Source: Aquimonas sp041395245
Lineage (GTDB): Bacteria > Pseudomonadota > Gammaproteobacteria > Xanthomonadales > Xanthomonadaceae
NCBI GenBank assembly: GCA_041395245.1
Contig: JAWLAY010000004.1
Coordinates: 337,085 to 401,084, forward strand
DNA: 64,000 nucleotides
Reading direction: 5' to 3'
Shown here: positions 1 through 8,057 of the stretch, piece after piece
Layout of the letters: every line of letters starts with the position of its first letter
Position numbering within the stretch: position 1 is the stretch's first letter
Program-made: the position numbers and the translations under genes
The notes under the pieces: generated by a model
What the model was told of the DNA's origin: nothing
Database searches by the model: none
What the model saw: the letters and a program-made list of their open reading frames with translations, nothing else

Positions 1-51
1 CTTCCACGGCCGCAATCTCGACTGACCCGAGACCAAGGCAAGACGGCACCA

Positions 52-81
52 GAAGGGCGCGAAGGTGACTTCGCGCCCTTC
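52..81 (-). terminator. Hairpin terminator after the DUF3999 gene
   Basis: A perfect 13-bp stem (52-64 with 69-81, loop gtga) begins just past the stop codon of the minus-strand DUF3999 gene. On the minus strand it is followed by a mixed sequence rather than a clean T run, so it is a strong hairpin but not a textbook intrinsic terminator. It probably ends the DUF2339-DUF3999 transcript. Confidence 0.6.
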
Positions 82-86
82 GTCCT

Positions 87-1469
87 TCAGGTCTTGGGCG
101 CCTCGCCGTCGACGCGCAACAGTTGGCGCACCATCAGCAACACACTCACCGCGCCGACCCCCAGCACACCCCACAGCAACCACCGTTTCCATGGCAGCGG
201 CGGATCGACCGGCCGCAGCGCCGCCTCACCCGCGCGAATCGATTCATCCCCCAGCGGCAGCATGGGGGGCAACCAGTCTTTGCCCTCGCGCGCTCGCACT
301 TCCGCCAGCGCCACATCCAGCGGGTACTCGGAAAGCCGCGCTTCCGCGCTGCCGATGGCCAGCATCACCTCCGCATTGGCACCCGGCATCAGCAAATACT
401 GATCGGGCACGTAACTCAGACGCAGACCTGGCGCGCGCATTAGCGGTGGCATCGTCTCGATGCGCCACTCGCGATCCCGAGCGCCCTGCTGAATCGCCAC
501 GCGCGTATCCGAGGCGGCTCCCAGCTCGAAAACCGTGCCCTCGCCTCGCCAACGCCACTCGCTGCCGGATCCTGCACGACTGAACACCCGGACCGTCGCC
601 AAGTCCGCACTACCCTGCAGATCCAGCACGATGGCATCGGCCGGAAACGGCCCTGCCGAGACGTACTCGAATTGCCCCGCCAACACGTCCTTGGCGTCCA
701 CCGATCGAGGCGCAAGGGCATGCGTTTGCGCAATCTGGTCGCCGGCACAAACGCAGTGTTCTGCCTCGACCTTCAAGGGCTCGGGCAATGGCTCACGATC
801 CGCGCGCTGCAGGCGCAGATAGCGCGGCGGTGCCAACGGCAAACTCACGCGCATTTGCTCCAGGCGCAGTCCATCGCGCTTCAAACGCAACAGTCCGGCA
901 TCAGTCAACCAGCGCCAATGCACGAGATCATCGCTGCCGTGGACGCGCAAACGCCAATCGAATTCCAGCGTCTCCGGCATCGACACGCGCACCGCCGTCG
1001 CCTCGGCGTGTTCGCCCAGATCAAGCAACCAATCTCCACCGGGCGCTGACGTCGGCGCATCGGTGACCGTCGATGCACCTTGCAAACGCGTTTCCAGACG
1101 GCGCAGTCGTCCATCGTCCGTGCGCTCGACAAACACGCTCACGTCCAAATCCGATTCGGGCGTCGCGCTGTTAGGCAGGATGAACCAATCGATCTCTCGC
1201 CAGGCGGGCATCGGCGATGCAGACAATGGCGCGCGCAGAACGGCCAAAGGCAAGGGTTGACCGAGGCCGTCGAACAGCGCCACATCGCTCAGATCGTTCT
1301 GATATAGACGTCGGTAGGCCTGCTCATCCAGCGCCAGGCGATACAGGCCGGAACCACCGGCCGGCACGCTCACCGCGCGCTGCCAGGCGAACTCGGCCGC
1401 CAACCCGAAATCGCTCAGCGTCACCAGCAGTACCAGCCAAAACGCCTGCGTGGAAAGTTTTCGCCTCAT
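87..1469 (-). CDS. DUF3999 family envelope protein
   Basis: A 460-residue protein with an N-terminal signal peptide (about residues 1-26, cleavage near GLAAE), a long periplasmic beta-rich region, and one C-terminal membrane segment (about 430-450) followed by a short basic tail. The layout fits the DUF3999 family, whose function is unknown. The start chosen is the ATG at 1469, because it overlaps the upstream DUF2339 stop by 4 bases (ATGA) and gives the signal peptide directly; an open frame continues upstream but is a shadow of DUF2339. The two genes are translationally coupled and probably work together. In other genomes DUF3999 and DUF2339 genes are often neighbours, which is family knowledge rather than something seen here. 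Confidence 0.8.
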   Translation of the reverse strand: MRRKLSTQAFWLVLLVTLSDFGLAAEFAWQRAVSVPAGGSGLYRLALDEQAYRRLYQNDLSDVALFDGLGQPLPLAVLRAPLSASPMPAWREIDWFILPNSATPESDLDVSVFVERTDDGRLRRLETRLQGASTVTDAPTSAPGGDWLLDLGEHAEATAVRVSMPETLEFDWRLRVHGSDDLVHWRWLTDAGLLRLKRDGLRLEQMRVSLPLAPPRYLRLQRADREPLPEPLKVEAEHCVCAGDQIAQTHALAPRSVDAKDVLAGQFEYVSAGPFPADAIVLDLQGSADLATVRVFSRAGSGSEWRWRGEGTVFELGAASDTRVAIQQGARDREWRIETMPPLMRAPGLRLSYVPDQYLLMPGANAEVMLAIGSAEARLSEYPLDVALAEVRAREGKDWLPPMLPLGDESIRAGEAALRPVDPPLPWKRWLLWGVLGVGAVSVLLMVRQLLRVDGEAPKT

Positions 1470-4186
1470 GGCACCGACTCCTCGCTGATCCGTCGCGGAG
1501 GAGAGGGGGCAATGTAGCCGACACCCACCAGCAGAAGGCCCACCGTCAACACCGCAATCACGCCCGCCAGATCGCCCAGATAGTGGCGGTCGACCAGCAG
1601 CATCTTCAGCAGCACCACGCCCATCAGAATCGCGCCCGGCAACCACAACGCGTAGCGCTGGAGGCGCGAGCCCGCGACCCACGCCGTCACGCCCAGCAAA
1701 CACCAGACCACAGTCAAGGCCGCCTGCGCGCTGGCTGTATCGAGCAGACTCGGCCCCCACACCGCGCCACTCCAGTGATACACCGCGCGCAAGGTGGATT
1801 GCGTCAGCGAAACGAACGCGGCGCTCGCCAAAACCACCTTCGCGCCTCGCCCCAGTCCCGTCCACGCGCGCCAGAGTGCGAGAAGAATCAGACCCTGCGT
1901 CAGGTCCAGTGGATTCAACACCGGGAGGTAGGACAAAGGCGCGGTGCTGCCAGGCAACATCCAGATCACACACAGGGCAAACAGAATCCCGGCACAGGCA
2001 AGCCCGTGCCAGTAGCGTGCGTAGCGTATGAAGTGCTCCTGCAATGGCCAAGCAAACCATTGCGGCCTGCGCCAAAGGCCCCAACTGAGCAGCAACAGCG
2101 GAGCGATGGTGGCGACGATCACCCAGGCATCACCCAGCTCTGCATCGCGATCCAGGCGGATCGCAAACTCAAACGCGAACAGCAGAACGATCGTGCTCAA
2201 GACCAGAATGTGCGCCAAGCCAGTAAGTCGCGCGGCGGGCGCACGCAGCCGCGACAAACCGAACGAACTCGACAATCCCCATGCCAACCAGGCAAGACCA
2301 CCGAGATCCGCCAACGGGGAGCGCAGGTCCCAGGCCGTCAACGGAACCAGTAAAGGCGCAGGTAGCCACAGCGCCAGCATGGCCCAACTCAGGCGCGGCC
2401 AATTCAGGCTGCGACGCAGCAGCGCCGCCAAGGCGATGCTGATCGAAGCGAACAGTAGCCAGCCAAGCACCCACGATCCATGCAGCGAAAGCCGTTCCGC
2501 TTCGTGGATTCCGAGCACATGCCACCAAGCCAAGCCCACGAGAAACCATGGCCAGATCGTGATGCGTTGCGGCGCATGCCGCTCGTAAAGCAATGCCGTA
2601 ACCAATGCAGTCAGCGCCAGCAAGGCCAGACTGATCGACGTGGCGATACCGAGACGTGCGAGCGCTCCCGTTTCCAGCCCAAGCCAGACCTCCTGCCCGA
2701 AAAAGAAACTCGCCCCCGCCAGCGCCTGCAGCGCCCAACCTGCGATCTGCGGCCAGCGGCGATCCTGGCGCAGGCCTAACCATATCGCCGCCACGCCTTC
2801 CAGCGCCCAGGCCATGGCGGTCTGTTCGGCGGAGAAGGCGAGCGGAATCGACAGGGTCGCAAAACCCAGGGCAAGCACGGCAAAACTCTGCCCCAGCAAT
2901 CGGGCGGCGCTGCGTTTGATCAGCCAGACCGCCAACAGCGCGTAAATGACAGCGGCCACCAGCGCACTGAAAGCCAGTGGCATGCGCTCGCCGTCCAACA
3001 GCGCGGCCTGCAACGGAAACGCCAGCAAGGGCAGCCCAAAGGTCAGACTCGTGCTGACGCTGCGGCCATCGGCGGGGGCTCGCAGGGACGTCAGCACCGG
3101 AATGAACAGATAGAAGGCACTGAACAGCAACAGGAACGGCTCAATACTCGCGAACAGTTCCGGCCGGTAATACTGCCGTCCCCACAACGCGCCGATACCA
3201 AAGGTAAACACGAAGCCCAGCAGATTCAGCGCGTGCCAGTTGCGCCGCCAGGCAACCGCAAACACCGCCGCATTGAGCACCGCGTAGTAGCTGAACAGAG
3301 CCACCGCATTGCCCGATCCGGTACTGATCAGGACCGGCGCCAAATAGCCGCCAAGAAAGCCCAGCCAGGCCAGCACGGCGGCATTCTGCAGCAAGGCCAG
3401 AAGCGCGCTTCCAGCCACCAGCAGAACCACCAGTCCCAAGGCCAGTGGCGCAGGAATCAGCGCGTAGTAGCGGAACGCCGCAAACACCGTCAGCAACAGG
3501 ACACCCAACGCCCCACCCTGCAGGCTCAAACCGAATGCCGGGCGCGATTCGCGTTGCCGGAAGCCAAACCACAGACCACCGATTGCCGCGAAGGCAATGC
3601 TCGTCAATCGCGCCTCGATCGATACCGTGAAATAGCCTTGATCGGCCGCGTACTTCAGCGCCGCCGCGACACCGGCAAACAGCACCAGCACGCCCAACTT
3701 GACCGGCAAGTTGCCCTCGGTGAACCAGCCGATCAGCGCTTTCACCAAGCGATCCGGCAGAGACGGTGCAATTGGCGGTGCGACCCATGATTGCGGCGGC
3801 TCGACCTCAGCCGCATTGACAGGCGTCGTCGACGCCTCGACGGCGACTGTCGCGGGCTTCGGTTTGGCCCATTCGGGCACCGGTGGTGGCCCCGGCCGGA
3901 CCGCTGGTTCCGCAGTGACGCTGGCAACGGTTGCCGACTCCGCAACCGCCGGTTCCAACGCAGTCGGTCGAGACGACACCGTCGACTCAGCGAGATGACG
4001 CTTCGGCAAGCCCGCCTCCTGGCAACGCAACTGGCGCTCCAGGGCGTCCACCTTGGCGCGCAGCTCAAGCACGCTACCAAGCGCCCAACCGAGTCCCGCA
4101 CCGCCCAACAGACCAAGCATCACGCGACTGGCATCACCCAGCATGCCGCCCAGCACCGCCAGCACGACGACCACAATCCACTTCAT
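1466..4186 (-). CDS. DUF2339 polytopic membrane protein
   Basis: A 906-residue protein of the DUF2339 family. It starts with a membrane segment (MKWIVVVVLAVLGG), then a short coiled-coil-like stretch (LRAKVDALERQL, about residue 45) and a Pro/Ala-rich linker to about residue 150. The rest is more than twenty hydrophobic segments, which predicts a large inner-membrane protein. The start at 4186 was chosen over the upstream ATG (4243) because GGGAG lies at ribosome-binding distance and the extra residues would be polar and unlike the family. The function is unknown. It overlaps the DUF3999 gene by 4 bases at its 3' end. Upstream, 177 bases separate it from coq7. Confidence 0.82.
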   Translation of the reverse strand: MKWIVVVVLAVLGGMLGDASRVMLGLLGGAGLGWALGSVLELRAKVDALERQLRCQEAGLPKRHLAESTVSSRPTALEPAVAESATVASVTAEPAVRPGPPPVPEWAKPKPATVAVEASTTPVNAAEVEPPQSWVAPPIAPSLPDRLVKALIGWFTEGNLPVKLGVLVLFAGVAAALKYAADQGYFTVSIEARLTSIAFAAIGGLWFGFRQRESRPAFGLSLQGGALGVLLLTVFAAFRYYALIPAPLALGLVVLLVAGSALLALLQNAAVLAWLGFLGGYLAPVLISTGSGNAVALFSYYAVLNAAVFAVAWRRNWHALNLLGFVFTFGIGALWGRQYYRPELFASIEPFLLLFSAFYLFIPVLTSLRAPADGRSVSTSLTFGLPLLAFPLQAALLDGERMPLAFSALVAAVIYALLAVWLIKRSAARLLGQSFAVLALGFATLSIPLAFSAEQTAMAWALEGVAAIWLGLRQDRRWPQIAGWALQALAGASFFFGQEVWLGLETGALARLGIATSISLALLALTALVTALLYERHAPQRITIWPWFLVGLAWWHVLGIHEAERLSLHGSWVLGWLLFASISIALAALLRRSLNWPRLSWAMLALWLPAPLLVPLTAWDLRSPLADLGGLAWLAWGLSSSFGLSRLRAPAARLTGLAHILVLSTIVLLFAFEFAIRLDRDAELGDAWVIVATIAPLLLLSWGLWRRPQWFAWPLQEHFIRYARYWHGLACAGILFALCVIWMLPGSTAPLSYLPVLNPLDLTQGLILLALWRAWTGLGRGAKVVLASAAFVSLTQSTLRAVYHWSGAVWGPSLLDTASAQAALTVVWCLLGVTAWVAGSRLQRYALWLPGAILMGVVLLKMLLVDRHYLGDLAGVIAVLTVGLLLVGVGYIAPSPPRRISEESVP

Positions 4187-4363
4187 TGACGACTCCCGTT
4201 CGAACTGGTCGAAAGCGCTGAGAGTCCGTGCCGAGTGCGTCATGGACGGGTTTCGGCAGGGGCGTTAAGCGCACTCACTTTCGAACGAAAGCACGCAAGA
4301 TCGCAAGCCTCACGAACATTTCTCGAATCAACGGCATGGCCTGTTCGATCCCAGTGAACGGGG

Positions 4364-5011
4364 TCAGATCCGGTAGGCCACCCGCTTCATCACCTGACTA
4401 CAAGCTGCCATGAGGTCGGGAACAGGGCGCGGCAAGACCCTCGCACCCGCGGCATCCGCCTGTTCGGCGTGCCGCGCCTCATCGGCCATCATTTCGGCAA
4501 GGATCGCGCGACTCGCGGTGTCTTCCTCGGGCAGAGATGTCAGATGATCCTTCAGATGCGCCTCCACTTGGCGCTCGGTTTCGACAATAAAGCCGAGGTT
4601 GTAGCCATCGCCCGCCAACCCGGCCACCACGCCGATGGCGTAACTCCCGAGATACCAGAACGGATTGAACAGACTGGGCATGCTGTGCAGGGTCTCAAGC
4701 CGCTGGGCGCACCAGGCCAGATGGTCGGCTTCCTCTATCGCCGCATGCCGCAAATGCGCGCGCAACTGCGGAGTCGTTGCCACGGCCGCCTGGCCCAGAT
4801 ACAAGGCCTGCGCACAGACCTCACCGCTGTGATTGATTCGCATCAGTCCAACAACATGGCGGCGATCCGTTTCAGATAGCGCTGGCGCAACATGGCTCGA
4901 TGCGGGACTTGGGCGGATCGGCGGCGGCGCTAGCGCCAGACTGGTTCGCAGGGCGTGATCGACCTCCATCAGGATGCGGTCGAAGGGCGAGAAGCGTCTT
5001 TCAAATGGCAT
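4364..5011 (-). CDS. coq7: Coq7, 2-nonaprenyl-3-methyl-6-methoxy-benzoquinol hydroxylase
   Basis: The di-iron hydroxylase of ubiquinone synthesis, which adds the C6 hydroxyl to the quinone ring. The protein is about 215 residues, normal for the family. Iron-ligand motifs are visible in two repeats: E of the MRINHSGEV region, EEADH, ETER and EARH. The start is ATG 5011, overlapping the glcF-like stop by one base (TGATG); a GTG at 5014 is an alternative. The overlap suggests co-transcription with the Fe-S protein, although the two have no obvious shared pathway. Part of the C-terminal hydrophobic region (FNPFWYLGSYAIGV) is the usual membrane-surface helix. Confidence 0.93.
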   Translation of the reverse strand: MPFERRFSPFDRILMEVDHALRTSLALAPPPIRPSPASSHVAPALSETDRRHVVGLMRINHSGEVCAQALYLGQAAVATTPQLRAHLRHAAIEEADHLAWCAQRLETLHSMPSLFNPFWYLGSYAIGVVAGLAGDGYNLGFIVETERQVEAHLKDHLTSLPEEDTASRAILAEMMADEARHAEQADAAGARVLPRPVPDLMAACSQVMKRVAYRI

Positions 5012-6201
5012 CACATCGCCTCATCAATCAACACCAACGGATGTTGCATTGGCCGCGCCTTTGCGCCCGCCAGCGACTGCAGATGCAGATGGCAGCCCAC
5101 ATTGCTGGTACACCACCGTGCCTGGGGGCGCGAAGAGAACTCTTCCAGCACCGGAGCCGCCAGTTGTTCGGCACGCTGAGGAAACTGCAGCATGTGCGCT
5201 CCCGCAGCGCCACAGCATCCCTGCGGCGCTATGCGGTGCAGGCGAATCCCCGGCAGCAGGCGCAACATCTCTTCTGCCGCGAATTGCCGACGGTCGGAGT
5301 TTGGCCGAGCGGTACATGGAGAATGCACGACCACATCGATGTCGCTCGGGCGGAATGGCCACGCACGCAGTGGCGTATGCGCAAGCAGGAACGCCATCGC
5401 CTCAAGCACCGGCACTTGCTTGCCGAGTGCGTCCTCTACTTCCTTGTGGCACCCCGTGCTCAGCGTCAGCACGAAGCTCGGGGACACTGGCGCACTCGCC
5501 ACCGACGCCGCCAACGCGCGCTGGTTGGACTGCGCGAGCCGATCTGCGTCAAGCGCCTCGCCCGCATGCCGCGCCAGCGCACCACAGCAGCCTTGCATCG
5601 GCATGTTGATGACCTGCCAGCCCAAACGGTCAAGAATTCGCCGCAGCGCCACGAAGGCAGCGGCCTCTGCGTGCCGTTCGACACAGCCCTCAAACAGAAT
5701 CACCGCAGGACGTCTGTCCGTGACCGCAACGGGCTCGGGAACGGCAATGGGTGCCTGCACCGCAGTAAGCAGACGCATCCATCGACCTGGCAACCACCTT
5801 GCGGGCCAGCGCGCCAAGCGAAGAAGCCATGCCAGCAGGACTGGACGAGCGACAATGAAAAGCAAGCCTCGCATCGTCCATGATGCGGAGCGTCGAGGAC
5901 GCCGCAACTGTCGACTCAAATCCATGAGCCGACCGAAGCGAACCTTGGCAGGACACATCGCCTCGCATCGTCCGCAGGACAGGCAATGATCCAGCGCATC
6001 CGAATCGGCGTACCGATCCGCCTCGGGCTGGGCAGCCAATTGCTGCATCAGCATGATTCGGCCGCGCGGTGACTCGGCCTCGCGCTGGTCCAATCCATAG
6101 GTTGGACAGACCGGCAAACACTGTCCGCACAGGACACAGGCGTCCGCGAGCGCCAGAATTTCGCCTCGGAGGTCATCGACGGCGGCGGGCTGGCTGATCA
6201 T
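5011..6201 (-). CDS. GlcF-like (Fe-S)-binding oxidoreductase subunit
   Basis: A 396-residue protein with two 4Fe-4S motifs near the N-terminus (CVLCGQCLPVCP at about residue 22 and CLSCGRCEAMCP at about 73). Two CCG-type cysteine-rich domains follow (MQGCCGALARH and PQGCCGAAGAHM). This is the plan of GlcF, the iron-sulfur subunit of glycolate oxidase, and of related lactate or glycerol-3-phosphate dehydrogenase subunits. No flavin subunit (GlcD/GlcE) lies beside it, so the substrate cannot be assigned. A basic, partly hydrophobic stretch at about 105-150 may contact the membrane. It overlaps the coq7 start. Confidence 0.85.
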   Translation of the reverse strand: MISQPAAVDDLRGEILALADACVLCGQCLPVCPTYGLDQREAESPRGRIMLMQQLAAQPEADRYADSDALDHCLSCGRCEAMCPAKVRFGRLMDLSRQLRRPRRSASWTMRGLLFIVARPVLLAWLLRLARWPARWLPGRWMRLLTAVQAPIAVPEPVAVTDRRPAVILFEGCVERHAEAAAFVALRRILDRLGWQVINMPMQGCCGALARHAGEALDADRLAQSNQRALAASVASAPVSPSFVLTLSTGCHKEVEDALGKQVPVLEAMAFLLAHTPLRAWPFRPSDIDVVVHSPCTARPNSDRRQFAAEEMLRLLPGIRLHRIAPQGCCGAAGAHMLQFPQRAEQLAAPVLEEFSSRPQARWCTSNVGCHLHLQSLAGAKARPMQHPLVLIDEAM

Positions 6202-6342
6202 CCGGACGCATCCTGGCAGTCAGGGGACAACGCCGCTCGGCGGCGGCTTCACATCGATTTAAACCATAGCAGAGGGGCACCGCACCTTGAGCGAAGGTCT
6301 GCCATCCGGGCTCGGCCAAGTGGCATCCTGCATGTCAGACTC

Positions 6343-6371
6343 TTGCGCGTTCCCTTTTCCACCGCTATCCT
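6343..6371 (+). promoter_or_regulatory. Sigma-70-type promoter for rplM-rpsI
   Basis: A -35 hexamer TTGCGC (6343-6348) and a -10 hexamer TATCCT (6366-6371) are separated by exactly 17 bases. Transcription would start near 6378, giving a 5' leader of about 30 bases before the rplM ATG. It is the only good match in the gap between the divergent glcF-like gene and rplM. Confidence 0.55.
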
Positions 6372-6410
6372 TCGCAGTCTTTCGTTCACGCATTCCCATT
6401 GGGAGCTCTC

Positions 6411-6839
6411 ATGAAGACCTTCAGCGCCAAAGCGGAGACCGTCAAGCGCGACTGGTTCCTGGTCGACGCAAACGGCAAGACCCTTGGCCGTCTTTGCTCC
6501 GAAGTTGCCAGCCGCCTGCGCGGCAAGCACAAGCCCGTGTTCACACCGCATGTGGACACTGGTGATTACATCGTCATCATCAATGCCGAGAAAATTGCCG
6601 TCACCGGCAACAAGCTGCAGGACAAGATGTATCACCGGTTCACCGGCTACGTCGGTAACCTGAAGTCCGAAACCTTGGGTCAGGCATTGGAGCGTCATCC
6701 CGAGCGCGCCATCGAAATTGGCGTCAAGGGCATGTTGCCGAAGAACTCGCTGGGCCGTCAGATGTTCCGCAAGCTGAAGGTCTACAAGGGCTCCGAGCAT
6801 CCGCACACCGCCCAGCAGCCGCAGGCGCTGGACTTCTAA
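6411..6839 (+). CDS. rplM: 50S ribosomal protein L13
   Basis: A 142-residue protein, the usual L13 length, with the family pattern throughout (KTFSAKAE, WFLVDANGKTLGRL, MLPKNSLGRQMFRKLKVY). The ATG at 6411 is preceded by GGGAG, whereas an in-frame TTG four codons upstream lacks a ribosome-binding site. rpsI follows after 18 bases, the standard rplM-rpsI operon. L13 is an early assembly protein of the large subunit. Confidence 0.98.
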   Translation: MKTFSAKAETVKRDWFLVDANGKTLGRLCSEVASRLRGKHKPVFTPHVDTGDYIVIINAEKIAVTGNKLQDKMYHRFTGYVGNLKSETLGQALERHPERAIEIGVKGMLPKNSLGRQMFRKLKVYKGSEHPHTAQQPQALDF

Positions 6840-6857
6840 GGCCACAGGACACAGCTC

Positions 6858-7250
6858 ATGGCAATTCAGCAGAACTACGGCACCGGCCGTCGCAAGTCCT
6901 CCACCGCCCGCGTCTTCGTGCGCAACGGCAGCGGCAACATCACCGTGAACGAACGCCCGCTGGACGTGTTCTTTGGTCGCGAAACGGCACGCATGATCGT
7001 GCGTCAGCCGCTTGAGCTGATCGAAATGACCGACAAGTTCGACATCAACGTCACCGTCGCAGGTGGTGGCACGACCGGTCAGGCTGGCGCGATCCGCCTC
7101 GGCATTGCCCGTGCGCTGGTGGAATACGATGAAGCGTTGAAGTCGCCTTTGCGTCGCGCCGGGTTCATGACCCGTGATGCCCGTGAAGTCGAACGTAAAA
7201 AGGTCGGCTTGCACAAAGCCCGCCGCGCCACCCAGTTCTCGAAGCGTTAA
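6858..7250 (+). CDS. rpsI: 30S ribosomal protein S9
   Basis: A 130-residue S9 beginning AIQQNYGTGRRKSSTARV and ending in the conserved basic tail SKR, which reaches the P-site tRNA in the ribosome. The length is exactly that of the E. coli protein. It is the second gene of the rplM operon. A tRNA-Gln gene follows 33 bases after the stop with no terminator between, so readthrough into the tRNA is possible. Confidence 0.98.
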   Translation: MAIQQNYGTGRRKSSTARVFVRNGSGNITVNERPLDVFFGRETARMIVRQPLELIEMTDKFDINVTVAGGGTTGQAGAIRLGIARALVEYDEALKSPLRRAGFMTRDAREVERKKVGLHKARRATQFSKR

Positions 7251-7283
7251 TTCGCCAGAGCGCCAGGCGGCGGTCCCAGTTGT

Positions 7284-7357
7284 TGGGAGATCGTCTAACG
7301 GTAGGACTGCAGACTCTGACTCTGCCTATCTAGGTTCGAATCCTAGTCTCCCAGCCA
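7284..7357 (+). tRNA. tRNA-Gln (anticodon CTG)
   Basis: A 74-nt cloverleaf can be drawn by hand. The acceptor TGGGAGA pairs with TCTCCCA; the anticodon stem GCAGA/TCTGC closes the loop CTCTGAC, which carries CTG; the T arm contains GGTTCGAATCC; and CCA is encoded. The CTG anticodon reads CAG (glutamine). It sits between rpsI and a strong terminator, so it may be co-transcribed with the ribosomal protein genes. Confidence 0.95.
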
Positions 7358-7392
7358 ATTGGTGGTTCGGTCAGAAAGCGAACCACACGGAA

Positions 7393-7416
7393 AGCCCGCC
7401 AAAAGCGGGCTTTTTT
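7393..7416 (+). terminator. Intrinsic terminator after tRNA-Gln
   Basis: A 7-bp perfect stem (AGCCCGC, 7393-7399, with GCGGGCT, 7405-7411) has the loop caaaa and is followed by a run of six T. It ends the rplM-rpsI-tRNA-Gln transcript. Confidence 0.88.
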
Positions 7417-7470
7417 GTATCCCGCCGATGGCGCGCCGCGCCGCGCGGGTAGGCACTACAATCCGGTCAC

Positions 7471-7546
7471 GGGCCTATAGCTCAACGGTTAGAGCAGAGG
7501 ACTCATAATCCTTTGGTTCAAGGTTCGAATCCTTGTGGGCCCACCA
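7471..7546 (+). tRNA. tRNA with CAT anticodon, probably tRNA-Ile2
   Basis: A 76-nt cloverleaf with acceptor GGGCCTA/TGGGCCC, D arm containing TAGCTCAACGGTTAGAGCA, anticodon loop CTCATAA, T arm GGTTCGAATCC and encoded CCA. A CAT anticodon can belong to tRNA-Met or to the lysidine-modified tRNA-Ile2 that reads ATA. The acceptor and the CTCATAATCCTTTGG region resemble gammaproteobacterial tRNA-Ile2 more than elongator Met, but I decide this from memory of those sequences. It lies upstream of the repeat-bearing gap. Confidence 0.85.
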
Positions 7547-7659
7547 TCCTTGTCGACCATGACCGAGCGGAACGCCTCTCCCTGAATCGCGAACAGCGCC
7601 GCAGCAACTGACGCTGTTCGCGCCGACGTCAAATGCTGGTAGTACATGGCGCAGATCAG

Positions 7660-7694
7660 CGGGCTTGAACGATCAAAGCGAACGTTCGGCTAGG
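7660..7694 (+). repeat. Decayed arm of the 163-bp element family
   Basis: Aligned without gaps to positions 10-44 of the left arm of the neighbouring element, 28 of 35 bases agree by hand count (shared blocks CTTGAA, AAGCGAA, TTCGGCT). It ends exactly where the complete copy begins, so it looks like an older copy cut by, or placed next to, the newer one. Confidence 0.6.
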
Positions 7695-7855
7695 AGCCTG
7701 TCGGACTTGAAGAATCGAAGCGAAAATTCGTCTGGGCGAGGACAGTTTTTGCCGGTTTCGCAGGGCAATAGTTGAACCATTGCCCAAGGAAGCGGCAAAA
7801 AATGGACCGTTCAGCCGGATTTGCAGCCGATCTCCGTTCCGGTCCAACAGGCTCC
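7693..7855 (+). repeat. 163-bp symmetric inverted-repeat element, copy 1
   Basis: The element has two 79-base arms (7693-7771 and 7777-7855) around a 5-base loop (ttgaa). The ends begin GGAGCCTGT and are inverted repeats with a few mismatches over about 19 bases. The centre is GGGCAATAG...CATTGCCC, so the whole unit could fold into one long hairpin. It is about 91% identical, without gaps, to the copy at 29547-29709 (about 15 differences in 163 by hand count); nearly all changes fall in the right arm. No transposase or flanking direct repeat is seen. Confidence 0.85.
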
Positions 7856-8057
7856 CCGTCAATGACGCGACCGACTCATCCTCGTCGGACTCAGGCTGCC
7901 CACTTCGCTGTTCAGTAACGGCTTCGAATGAGCGACTGAATTGACGACAACCAAGGCATGACGGCGACGTCAACCTGCGGCATGCTTTGCGCGATAGTGT
8001 CCTGACGTGCCGGATCGCCGCGCACGCCGGGACACTGTGATCGCGAGGAGACGAGTC

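Larger units (their letters stand above)
7547..8057. other. 511-base gap without genes, holding repeat-family DNA
   Basis: Between the CAT tRNA and the lipoprotein gene there is no coding region I can support. The stretch contains a decayed repeat arm (7660-7694), a complete 163-bp symmetric element (7693-7855), and about 200 bases (7856-8057) in which I see nothing but the ribosome-binding site of the lipoprotein gene. A minus-strand open frame crosses the region but is only a by-product of the repeat and the antisense of the lipoprotein gene. Confidence 0.6.
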
